NCBI GenBank assembly: GCA_013349695.1 | Contig: DUZD01000005.1 | Coordinates: 1-30,251 of the forward strand | Source of the DNA: Rhodospirillaceae bacterium | GTDB lineage: Bacteria; Pseudomonadota; Alphaproteobacteria; Rhodospirillales; 2-02-FULL-58-16 | DNA: 30,251 nucleotides | Direction: 5' to 3' | Part shown: positions 1 through 7,454 of the stretch, piece by piece | Layout: each line of letters opens with the position of its first letter | Position numbering within the stretch: position 1 is the first letter of the stretch | Notes under the pieces: generated by a model | The model's database searches: none | The model's input: the letters and a program-made list of their open reading frames with translations, nothing else | What the model was told of the DNA's origin: nothing | Program-made: the position numbers and the translations under genes

Positions 1-82
1 CACCCATCGGGTGAGCCATATCAACACCCCAAGTCTGTCTATAACATAATGATTCTTATACCATAATCCGGGTGCGCTGTCG

Positions 83-442
83 TCAAATTACAGGGTCATC
101 TGGGCAATGCGGGTTAATAAGGGCGGTCCCCAGGTCCCGATAATAGCCGGCGCATCCGGAATCAACGGCGATGGCCTTGCCGATCAGGTTGGCGGCCGTT
201 TCGAAATTATTCACTTCCATGGAAAGCGAGCCAAGAAAATGCAGGGTTTCCGCCTGCTTGGGATCGGCGTCAAGGATTTCCCGTCCTTGCGCCAGCGCCT
301 CTCGCAACCGTCCGGCCCGGCGCAGACGTTTGGCGGCGGCGAGCTTCTCGCCGACAGCCGTGGCCGGCGGCGGCGGAGTCGGCGGGGCCGGGTGGTTTTG
401 TTTTTTCCGTTTCGCCTGCCGGCGCTTTTGTTTGCGGTTCAA
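83..442 (-). pseudogene. Truncated TPR-repeat protein (N-terminal remnant)
   Basis: The reading frame encodes a basic, Lys/Arg/Gln-rich N-terminus (NRKQKRRQAKRKKQ), a proline-rich linker, then about two tetratricopeptide repeats (LRRAGRLREALAQGREILDADPK; FLGSLSMEVNNFETAANLIGKAI). In Rhodospirillales this basic start is typical of much longer TPR proteins, often with an O-GlcNAc-transferase-like C-terminus. Here the third TPR breaks off after YYRDLG, and about 14 unrelated residues lead to the stop, so I read it as a 3'-truncated remnant. The chosen start is the TTG at 442, because AGGTGA lies five bases upstream; GTG starts at 451 and 526 are in frame. It is divergent from the flagellar operon. 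The junction near 100-115 may mark the edge of an insertion. Any remaining function is doubtful. Confidence 0.55.
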
Positions 443-560
443 GGACGTCACCTGTCGCTTGCGCCCGTTGACGAACAAGGCTTCGAGGAATTGCGCGCCA
501 GCCCTTGTGCCCGCCGCCAATTTCACCCACCTAATGATTCAGAGTCAACGACGGGTGGCT

Positions 561-682
561 TTCAAATTAAATTCGGTGACAGCATACTTAATTCCAACCG
601 TCGGGCATGGAAGTCGCGGAATCTCCGATCTTGGAAATAAGTATGCTGTCACCGAATTTAATGTCACCGAATTTAATTTGAA
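561..682. repeat. Palindromic element, family A copy 1
   Basis: The left arm (561-597) and right arm (631-682) are inverted copies carrying the 19-base core aattcggtgacagcatact (570-588, and in reverse at 640-658). The right arm holds an extra partial tandem copy of the outer segment (662-674 repeats 650-660). The loop is about 33 bases. The same core recurs at 18229-18352. Such compact palindromes are a form I associate with REP-like elements mobilised by Y1 (IS200-like) transposases; no such transposase is in this window. It fills most of the gap between the truncated TPR gene and fliF. Confidence 0.8.
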
Positions 683-819
683 CGCCCGGCACACTAGGCA
701 AAATTTGCCGCATTGTTAACCTGTTCTTCACGATCCTTTCCTAGCATCAAAGCAAAATAAAAGGGGTCGTGACGACGGTTGACGCGACGGCCTCCCAGGT
801 TCTGGACGAGGGATAAACC

Positions 820-2469
820 GTGGAAACCTTCCTACAAGCATTGCGTAGTCTTGGCCCAATGCGGTTGGCCGTTATGGGCGCCGTGATTTTGGGCCTGATC
901 GGGTTTTTCATTTTTCTCACCACCCGGCTGACAACGCCCCAGATGGAGCTTCTTTTCGGCGAACTCGACTCCTCGGATTCGGCCCGCATCGTCGGCCAGC
1001 TCGAAAGCTCCAACACCGCCTATGAACTGCGTGCCAACGGCAGCCAGGTTTTCGTCCCCAGCGACAAGGTCGCCCAGTTGCGTTTGACCATGGCCGAGCA
1101 AGGCCTCAGCGGCGGGTCCATTGGCTATGAGATCTTCGATGACGCCGATGCCCTGGGCACAACCAACTTCCTTCAGAACATCAGCCTGATCCGCGCCCTC
1201 GAGGGTGAACTGGTCCGCTCCATCAAAACGATCGAGAGCGTGCGGGCGGCCCGCGTTCACTTGGTGTTGCCCCGGCGCGAGTTGTTCAGCCGCGAAAAAC
1301 AGCAACCCCGCGCCTCCATCCTCGTCAAAATGCGGGGCGCGACCCGGCTCAGCAATGAACAGGTTTCGGCGGTCCAGCACTTGGTCGCCGCCGCCGTGCC
1401 GGGGTTGATTCCCAGCCGCATTTCCATCGTCGACGACAAGGGCTCTCTGCTCGCCCGCGGTTTCGAGGATAAAGACAGCCCCGCCGCGATGGCCGCCAAA
1501 AGCGAGGAAAGGCGGCGGGCGTTCGAAAACCGTCTCGCCCGCACCATCGAGGCACTGCTTGAAAAAACGGTCGGCTTCGGAAAGGTGCGGGCGGAAGTGA
1601 CGGCCGATATGGACTTCGACCTCATCAGCACCAATGAGGAGACGTTCAGCCCCGACGGCCAGGTGGTCCGTTCCACCCAGTCCGTCGAGGAGCAATCCCA
1701 AAGCCGGGATGCCGAGGCCAACCAGCCGGTCAGCGTCGCCACCAACCTGCCCGACGCCAACCTTGGCGGCGGCGAGGGAGGCGCCAGCTCATCCACCTCG
1801 GAAAACCGCACGGAAGAAACCGTCAATTACGAAATCTCCAAGAAAGTCATCAGTCACGTACGGGACGCGGGAATCGTCAAGCGGCTTTCGGTGGCCGTGC
1901 TGGTGGACGGCATCCTGAGTACCAGCGAGGAGGGCGAAACGACCTATGAAGATCGTAGCAAGAAAGATATGCAGTTCTTCGGCACCCTGGTGCGCGCTGC
2001 CATCGGATTCGACGGAGATCGGGGCGATTCAGTCGACATCATCAACATGAGATTCGAGGCGCAGGATATGGAGCTTGACGAGGCATTGGAGCTGTTCTTC
2101 GGCCTCGACAAAAACGACATGTTGCGCATGGCCGAAATCCTGGTCTTGAGCATTGTCGCCATTCTGGTCATTCTATTGGTGGTGCGGCCGCTGGTCAGCC
2201 GCGCCTTCGAGGCCATTCCGTCAGGTCTCGGCGCTTTGGGAGCGGAAGCGCGGTTGTTGGCCGAGGGAGCGGCCCCGGCCTTGGCGGCGCCCGGGGCGCC
2301 GGGCGAGATACCGGAAGCCGAGATGGAAAAGTTCGAGGAAATGATCGACATCGAACGGATCGAGGGCCGGGTCAAGGCTTCATCGGTGAAGAGAGTGGGT
2401 GAAATCGTCGAAAAGCATCCGGCGGAAGCGTTGGCAATCGTCCGCACTTGGATGTATCAGGAAAGTTAG
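820..2469 (+). CDS. fliF: Flagellar MS-ring protein FliF
   Basis: FliF builds the MS ring in the inner membrane, the base on which the C-ring and export apparatus assemble. The 549-residue product has the expected layout: a transmembrane helix at about residues 15-37, the YscJ/FliF ring-building region (EQGLSGGSIGYEIFDD; ARVHLVLPRRELFS), a low-complexity Gly/Ser segment near residue 320, a second transmembrane helix at about 436-457, and a C-terminal FliG-binding tail (VGEIVEKHPAEALAIVRTWM). The length is normal for the family. The start is GTG at 820, with GAGG eight bases upstream. It is the first gene of the flagellar operon; fliG follows after 12 bases. No clear sigma-54 or sigma-28 promoter was identified upstream. 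Confidence 0.97.
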   Translation: METFLQALRSLGPMRLAVMGAVILGLIGFFIFLTTRLTTPQMELLFGELDSSDSARIVGQLESSNTAYELRANGSQVFVPSDKVAQLRLTMAEQGLSGGSIGYEIFDDADALGTTNFLQNISLIRALEGELVRSIKTIESVRAARVHLVLPRRELFSREKQQPRASILVKMRGATRLSNEQVSAVQHLVAAAVPGLIPSRISIVDDKGSLLARGFEDKDSPAAMAAKSEERRRAFENRLARTIEALLEKTVGFGKVRAEVTADMDFDLISTNEETFSPDGQVVRSTQSVEEQSQSRDAEANQPVSVATNLPDANLGGGEGGASSSTSENRTEETVNYEISKKVISHVRDAGIVKRLSVAVLVDGILSTSEEGETTYEDRSKKDMQFFGTLVRAAIGFDGDRGDSVDIINMRFEAQDMELDEALELFFGLDKNDMLRMAEILVLSIVAILVILLVVRPLVSRAFEAIPSGLGALGAEARLLAEGAAPALAAPGAPGEIPEAEMEKFEEMIDIERIEGRVKASSVKRVGEIVEKHPAEALAIVRTWMYQES

Positions 2470-2481
2470 GAGGACCGAACC

Positions 2482-3501
2482 ATGGCCAAAGTCAAAGACG
2501 AATACCGCAACCTGACAGGCCCGCAAAAAGCATCTATTTTCATGCTCGCCCTGGGCCAGGAACATTCCTCCAAACTTTTCGAAATGATGGACGACGAGGA
2601 AATCAGGGACCTTTCCCAGACCATGTCGCAACTCGGCGGCATCGGCTCCACCGTCGTCGAGCGGCTGTTCGTGGAATTCGCCGATCAGCTTTCCTCCGCC
2701 GGTTCCCTGGTCGGCAGCTTCGACAGCACCGAACGCTTGCTCTTCTCGACCCTGCCCGAGGACCGGGTCTCTCAGATCATGGAGGAAATCCGGGGGCCGG
2801 CGGGGCGCACCATGTGGGACAAACTGGGCAACGTCAATGAAGCCGTCCTCGCCAATTACCTGAAAAACGAGTATCCGCAGACGGTCGCCGTCGTCTTGTC
2901 GAAGGTCAAGCCGGATCATGCGGCAAGGGTTCTGGCCATTCTCCCCGAGAACTTTTCCCTGGAAGTGATCATGCGCATGCTGCGCATGGAATCCGTGCAA
3001 AAAGATATTCTCGATCACGTTGAAAAAACGTTGAGGACGGAGTTCATGACCAACCTGGCGCGGACAGCCCGCCGGGATTCCCATGAATTGATGGCCGATA
3101 TTTTCAACAATTTGGACCGCAACACGGAAAGCCGGTTCTTGACAAGCCTCGAAGAGCGTAACCGGGAATCGGCCGAACGCATCAAGGCCTTGATGTTCAC
3201 CTTCGACGATCTGTCGCGCCTTGATGCCGGCGGCGTCCAAAGGCTTTTGCGGCAGGCTGAAAAAGATCAGCTTGCCTTGGCCCTGAAGGGAGCCTCGGAC
3301 GAAGTCAAGAATCTGTTCTTCAAGAACATGTCCGAGCGTGCCGGCAAGATGATGAAGGAAGATATGGAGGCCATGGGCGCGGTTCGTTTAAAAGATGTGG
3401 ACGATGCCCAAGCCGTCATCGTCTCCGCCGCCAAAGCCCTCGCCGACGCCGGCGAAATCGTCATCTCCGGCGGCGGCGAAGAGGACGAACTGGTTTACTG
3501 A
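2482..3501 (+). CDS. fliG: Flagellar motor switch protein FliG
   Basis: FliG is the C-ring subunit that touches both the MS ring (through FliF) and the stator, converting ion flow into torque and switching direction. The product is 339 residues, a typical length. The N-terminal part binds FliF, the middle domain carries the EHPQ-like motif as EYPQ (KNEYPQTVAVVLS, about residue 130), and the C-terminal domain holds the charged torque helix (LFFKNMSERAGKMMKEDMEAMGAV). The start is secure: AGGAGG lies eight bases before the ATG. It sits directly after fliF, as in most alphaproteobacteria. A 113-base gap with a short GC-rich inverted repeat (3522-3528 with 3571-3577) separates it from fliH. Confidence 0.97.
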   Translation: MAKVKDEYRNLTGPQKASIFMLALGQEHSSKLFEMMDDEEIRDLSQTMSQLGGIGSTVVERLFVEFADQLSSAGSLVGSFDSTERLLFSTLPEDRVSQIMEEIRGPAGRTMWDKLGNVNEAVLANYLKNEYPQTVAVVLSKVKPDHAARVLAILPENFSLEVIMRMLRMESVQKDILDHVEKTLRTEFMTNLARTARRDSHELMADIFNNLDRNTESRFLTSLEERNRESAERIKALMFTFDDLSRLDAGGVQRLLRQAEKDQLALALKGASDEVKNLFFKNMSERAGKMMKEDMEAMGAVRLKDVDDAQAVIVSAAKALADAGEIVISGGGEEDELVY

Positions 3502-3614
3502 TGCCCTGGCGTTGTACCGAGGCGGAATCGCCGCCGGTCGAGCAGGCCTGATAACGATCTCGCGCCGCCGGTTCCGCCGGTAAAACGCTAACCTGCTGAA
3601 TGGAAGCCACGAAC

Positions 3615-4823
3615 ATGCCGGCGTTGAAGAAGTTTCTTTTTGACACACCCTTTGACACACCCTTTGACAGGCCCGAAAAGCAGGAAGAAGAAAAGGCCCC
3701 CGAAGTCGAGGAAAGCCAACCGGAAGAGGAAGCTCCTCCCACCTACAGCGAAGAGGAAGTGAACGCGGCACGCGAGGAAGGATTTGCCGCCGGCAAGAAA
3801 GAAGGCATTGCCGAGGCCGCGAACGCCACGGAACACCAAATCATGGAGCTGTTGAAAAAGATGGAAGGGCAATATACCAAACTCTTCCGGATCCAGAATG
3901 AGAGCAATTCCGCCACTGCCCGCGACGCCACCGCCGTGGCTGTCGTCGTGGCCCGCAAGGTTCTCCCCGACCTCAATCAGCGCAATGCTCTTGGCGAGGT
4001 GGAAAGGTTCGCCGAAATGGCCTTGGAAAAGGTCATAAAGGAACCCCATGTGGTGATGCGCGTCAATCCGCGAATATACGGCCCGTTGGCCAAAAGGATC
4101 GACGCCTTGATTGCTGGCAAGGAATACGCGGGGCAAATCAAGCTCATGGCGGATGACGGCATCCCCGTGGGCGATTGCCGGATGGAATGGCGCAACGGCG
4201 GCGGCGAGCGTAATCTCGCCGCCAAGATGCGGGAAATCGACGAGATCATCGAGCGCAACCTCGGCTCCAGCGTTACCGTCACCGACGGCGCCGCCGGGGA
4301 CAGCGAAAGCGTCGCCGGCGAAGGCTTGCAATCCATCGGCGTGGAAAGCCGTGAACCGCCCCCGGAGCAAAGCCAGGAAGCCTTGGACGGGACCAACGCC
4401 GGGGATGGGGATATGGCGAACGGCGTGGAAAGCCGCGAACCGCCCCCGGAGCAAAGCCGGGAAACCTTGGACGGGGCCAATGCCGGGGATGGGGATATGG
4501 CGAACGGCGTGGAAAGCCGCGAACCGCCCCCGGAGCAAAGCCAGGAAACCTTGGACGGGGCCAACGCCGAGGATAGTGATATTGCGAATATCGAACAGCC
4601 TGAAAATGCGGCCGGCACGGGCGATGCCAATCAAGGCCCTGAAAGCGGGCAAGCCGCCCCTCCCGGCGACGGTGGGGAAAACGCCGCCATCGGCGAAGAT
4701 GAAACCGCCGAAGCGGACATGCCGGCACCATCGGGCAAAGATGACGGCGCCGAAGAGACAGCGGCCGGCGAGGGAACCAACGCCGACAAGGAACAGGCCG
4801 TTTCCTCCCCTGGGGACGGTTAA
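3615..4823 (+). CDS. fliH: FliH-like flagellar export ATPase regulator with repeat-expanded acidic tail
   Basis: FliH binds and restrains the export ATPase FliI and brings it to the gate. The first 230 residues fit alphaproteobacterial FliH: start MPALKKFLFDTPFD, an acidic segment, a helical region (EEVNAAREEGFAAGKKEGI), and a C-terminal FliH domain ending near DEIIERNLGS. After that comes a roughly 170-residue acidic, low-complexity extension absent from ordinary FliH. Residues 243-326 of it are three tandem copies of a 28-residue unit (VESREPPPEQS...). A smaller 12-base tandem repeat near 3640-3672 gives DTPFDTPFD at the N-terminus. The chosen start is ATG 3615 (GGAAG nine bases upstream); ATG 3600 is also in frame. 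The identity of the core is inferred from position and pattern, as FliH diverges strongly. fliI is not in this cluster. Confidence 0.85.
   Translation: MPALKKFLFDTPFDTPFDRPEKQEEEKAPEVEESQPEEEAPPTYSEEEVNAAREEGFAAGKKEGIAEAANATEHQIMELLKKMEGQYTKLFRIQNESNSATARDATAVAVVVARKVLPDLNQRNALGEVERFAEMALEKVIKEPHVVMRVNPRIYGPLAKRIDALIAGKEYAGQIKLMADDGIPVGDCRMEWRNGGGERNLAAKMREIDEIIERNLGSSVTVTDGAAGDSESVAGEGLQSIGVESREPPPEQSQEALDGTNAGDGDMANGVESREPPPEQSRETLDGANAGDGDMANGVESREPPPEQSQETLDGANAEDSDIANIEQPENAAGTGDANQGPESGQAAPPGDGGENAAIGEDETAEADMPAPSGKDDGAEETAAGEGTNADKEQAVSSPGDG
4341..4592 (+). repeat. 84-bp tandem repeat, three copies, inside fliH
   Basis: Three head-to-tail 84-base units start at 4341, 4425 and 4509. 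The first two are near identical; the third decays at its 3' end (GGGGATGGGGATATG becomes GAGGATAGTGATATT). Being a multiple of three, each unit adds 28 residues without a frame change. Confidence 0.95.
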
Positions 4824-4839
4824 TTTTTAGGAATGGGCC

Positions 4840-5217
4840 ATGGCTGAAGAGAAGAGTTTCAAACCTTCGGAAATTGGCGAGGACGAAGAACCCGGAACCG
4901 GTGAAACCGGCCGCGCCGAGGCGCCGTCCCCGGAGCCTTCGCCAACCTCCGGCGTCGCCGACCTGCCCCGTAGCGCGCAAGACCTGGAGGCGGTCTACGA
5001 TATCCCTGTTCAGGTTTCCGCCATCCTCGGCAAGAGCACCATGCAGGTGAGCCAACTTCTCAAGCTCGGCCGCGGCGCCGTTGTCGAGCTGGACCGAAAG
5101 ATCGGCGAAGCCATCGACATCTATGTCAACAACCGTTTGGTCGCGCGTGGCGAGGTGGTTGTCGTCGAAGACCGCCTCGGCGTGACGATGACCGAAATCA
5201 TCAAGACCGAGCTATAA
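4840..5217 (+). CDS. fliN: Flagellar motor switch protein FliN
   Basis: FliN forms the lower C-ring with FliM and takes part in switching and in docking the export ATPase complex. The 125-residue product has a variable acidic N-terminus (about residues 1-45) and a C-terminal SpoA/FliN domain (YDIPVQVSAILGKSTMQVSQLLKLGRGAVVELD..., ending VVVEDRLGVTMTEIIKTEL), which is diagnostic. The ATG at 4840 follows fliH by 16 bases, with AGGAATGGG-like pairing upstream. Its place between fliH and motA fits the operon. fliM is not in this window. Confidence 0.97.
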   Translation: MAEEKSFKPSEIGEDEEPGTGETGRAEAPSPEPSPTSGVADLPRSAQDLEAVYDIPVQVSAILGKSTMQVSQLLKLGRGAVVELDRKIGEAIDIYVNNRLVARGEVVVVEDRLGVTMTEIIKTEL

Positions 5218-5228
5218 AGGCGGACCCG

Positions 5229-6044
5229 ATGGCCGACAGCGAACCAGGGTTCCAGGTCACCGCGGCCAAGTCTTCCATGGATTTTGCGACGGTTCTCGGC
5301 CTTATCAGCGGTTTCGGTTTGGTGATATCAGCGATTGTCCTTGGCGGCTCGCCGGAATCGTTCATCAATCCGCCATCGGTGTTGATCGTCATTGGCGGCA
5401 CTCTGGCCATCACCACCATTTGTTATTCCATACCGGAGGTGCTTCACACCTTCAGGGTGGTCATGAAGACGGTTTTTTACAGCGCCCGCGATCCTTCCGA
5501 AGCGGCAATCCAGGTTCTGCAGGTGGCCGAAATGGCGCGCAAGCAGGGGGTTCTGGCCCTGCAAGGCGTGCTCGAGCCCATGCAAGGCGAGCCCTTCCTG
5601 CACAAAGGCATGTCCATGGTTGTCGACGGCACCCCAGGCGAGGAAGTGGAGGTCATCATGCGCCGCGACATGAACGCCACGATTCAGCGTCACGTAAAAA
5701 GCACCGGCGTGCTTCGCAAGGCGGCCGAGTTTGCCCCCGCCATGGGTCTGATCGGGACTCTCATCGGTCTGGTCCAGATGCTAGGCGATCTGAATGACCC
5801 CTCGACCATCGGGCCTTCCATGGCGGTGGCGCTTCTCACCACCTTTTACGGCGCCGTCCTCGCCAACATGGTCTTTTCGCTCCTGGCCGCGAAACTTGAA
5901 CGCAACTCGGCCGAAGAGGCCATGATCAGCAATGTCTACTTGATGGGCGCGGCCTCGATTGGCAGGCAGGAAAACCCGCGCCGGCTCGAGATGCTGCTCA
6001 ACAGCGTCCTGCCGCCATCAAAACGCGTCCAGTATTTCGACTAG
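5229..6044 (+). CDS. motA: Flagellar stator protein MotA (PomA-like)
   Basis: MotA forms the stator ring around MotB and pushes on FliG as ions pass. The 271-residue product has four predicted membrane helices at about residues 18-38, 49-68, 168-188 and 200-224, with a cytoplasmic loop containing the family segment around MRRDMNATIQRHVKS. The helix-3 signature FAPAMGLIGTLIGLVQML is typical of MotA/PomA. The length is closer to the shorter PomA/MotP class than to long MotA. Whether it uses protons or sodium cannot be read here, because the partner MotB/PomB is not next to it, which is unusual. The ATG at 5229 is 11 bases past fliN. Confidence 0.93.
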   Translation: MADSEPGFQVTAAKSSMDFATVLGLISGFGLVISAIVLGGSPESFINPPSVLIVIGGTLAITTICYSIPEVLHTFRVVMKTVFYSARDPSEAAIQVLQVAEMARKQGVLALQGVLEPMQGEPFLHKGMSMVVDGTPGEEVEVIMRRDMNATIQRHVKSTGVLRKAAEFAPAMGLIGTLIGLVQMLGDLNDPSTIGPSMAVALLTTFYGAVLANMVFSLLAAKLERNSAEEAMISNVYLMGAASIGRQENPRRLEMLLNSVLPPSKRVQYFD

Positions 6045-6057
6045 GGAAAGTCGGATC

Positions 6058-7431
6058 ATGCAATTGCTCATCATCGGCACCTTGGCGGGTCAGATCGGCG
6101 GCGCTTCCCGGATCGCCATCTCGCGTGGCGCCAAGGTGCTGCAAGCGGACGATATCGAAGCCGGTCTCAAGACGTTGCGTTCGGGAAGCGGCGTCGATTT
6201 GGTGATGGCCGACGCCACCCTCGATATCGGAATGCTGGTCCAGAGCTTGAATTCCGAGCGCATCACCGTCCCCGTGGTTGCCGTGGGCATCGGCAACGAC
6301 ACCCAAACCGCCGTCCGGGCGATCAAGGCCGGCGCCATGGAGTACGTGCCGCTGCCGCCCGACCCCGATCTCATTGCCGCCGTTCTGGCCGCCGTCAGCG
6401 AGGAAAGTTCGGCAATCGTTTTCAAGGACGCCGGCATGAACGAGTTGTTCAAATTGGCCGAGCACGTGGCCTCTAGCGACGCCAGCATCATAGTCACCGG
6501 GGATTCGGGAACCGGTAAGGAACTGATGGCCCGTTACCTGCACGGGAAAAGTCGGCGGGCGCAAAAACGTTTCGTTGCCATCAACTGCGCGGCGATCCCC
6601 GAGAATCTCCTCGAATCCGAGCTTTTCGGTTACGAAAAGGGCGCCTTTACGGGCGCCGTAGGGCGGCGCATCGGCAAGTTCGAGGAAGCCAGCGGCGGTA
6701 CGCTGCTCCTCGATGAGATCAGTGAGATGGATCCTCGGCTGCAGGCGAAGCTGTTGCGCGTCATCCAGGAACGGGAAATCGACCGGCTCGGCGGAAACAA
6801 GCCGATTAAGGTGAATGTGCGGATCATCGCCACGTCGAACAGAAACATGGAACAGGAAGTGGCGAACGGCAATTTCCGGGAGGACCTTTTCTTCCGCCTC
6901 AATGTGATTTCTCTACATATGCCGTCGCTTCGCGAAAGGCCCGAGGATATCGGTATCCTGGCGGAACATTTTGTCAAGAAATACGCCAAGGCCAACGGCG
7001 TGGAACCGTTGCCACTTTCGGCCGAGGCCAAGAAAATGCTCGCCAGGCATCCCTGGCCCGGCAATGTGCGCGAGCTTGAGAACGCCATTCACCGTGCCGT
7101 CCTCATGGCCAGCGGCGAGAAAATCGACGCCGCGGCCATTTCTCTCACGGGCTTCCTCGCCACCGGCGGGGTGGCCGCCGGAGGCGGCGGGCCGGAAGAA
7201 AACGCCTCCACCACGGAGAGCGCATCCGGTCTTGTCGGAAGCACCGTCGCCGAGGTGGAAAGGAACCTGATCATCGATACCTTGCTTCATTGCTTGGGCA
7301 ACAGGACCCATGCCGCCAACATCCTCGGCATTTCCATCCGCACCCTCCGCAACAAGTTGAAACAATATCACGAGGATGGGTTTGCGGTACCCCAAGCCGG
7401 TAAATCCGAACGCCCGGCGGCATTGAAATGA
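6058..7431 (+). CDS. flbD: Sigma-54-dependent flagellar transcription activator FlbD
   Basis: FlbD-type proteins activate sigma-54 flagellar promoters in alphaproteobacteria. The 457-residue product has a degenerate receiver domain (about 1-120), an AAA+ domain with Walker A GDSGTGKE, the sigma-54 contact loop GAFTGA and Walker B GTLLLDEISE, then a C-terminal Fis-type helix-turn-helix (HAANILGISIRTLRNKLKQY). In the receiver a candidate phospho-Asp is kept (DLVMAD) but the acidic pair near the N-terminus is missing and the usual Lys is replaced (EYVPLPP), so control by phosphorylation is unlikely. Caulobacter FlbD is likewise unusual and is controlled by FliX; no fliX is seen here. ATG 6058 is chosen (GGGAAAG nine bases upstream); an in-frame ATG at 5959 overlaps motA and is rejected. 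Confidence 0.95.
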   Translation: MQLLIIGTLAGQIGGASRIAISRGAKVLQADDIEAGLKTLRSGSGVDLVMADATLDIGMLVQSLNSERITVPVVAVGIGNDTQTAVRAIKAGAMEYVPLPPDPDLIAAVLAAVSEESSAIVFKDAGMNELFKLAEHVASSDASIIVTGDSGTGKELMARYLHGKSRRAQKRFVAINCAAIPENLLESELFGYEKGAFTGAVGRRIGKFEEASGGTLLLDEISEMDPRLQAKLLRVIQEREIDRLGGNKPIKVNVRIIATSNRNMEQEVANGNFREDLFFRLNVISLHMPSLRERPEDIGILAEHFVKKYAKANGVEPLPLSAEAKKMLARHPWPGNVRELENAIHRAVLMASGEKIDAAAISLTGFLATGGVAAGGGGPEENASTTESASGLVGSTVAEVERNLIIDTLLHCLGNRTHAANILGISIRTLRNKLKQYHEDGFAVPQAGKSERPAALK

Positions 7432-7454
7432 ACCTTCAAGGTCGATAAGCGGAC

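Noticed and set aside
684..705. Possible sigma-54 promoter upstream of fliF (cggcacactaggcaaaatttgc)
   Set aside because: A GG and a GC element are visible, but their spacing does not fit the strict -24/-12 distance.
832..1701. Long minus-strand frame opposite fliF
   Set aside because: It is a shadow of the fliF codons in GC-rich DNA, without motif or ribosome-binding site.
4341..4592. CRISPR-like regular repeats
   Set aside because: The units are contiguous 84-mers without spacers, in frame inside a coding region.
3588..4652. 354-codon minus-strand frame opposite fliH
   Set aside because: It mirrors the fliH tandem repeats and has no family pattern; the plus-strand frame has proper operon spacing.
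5959..6057. Longer start for FlbD
   Set aside because: It overlaps the motA end and encodes out-of-frame sequence; the ATG at 6058 fits the receiver domain start.
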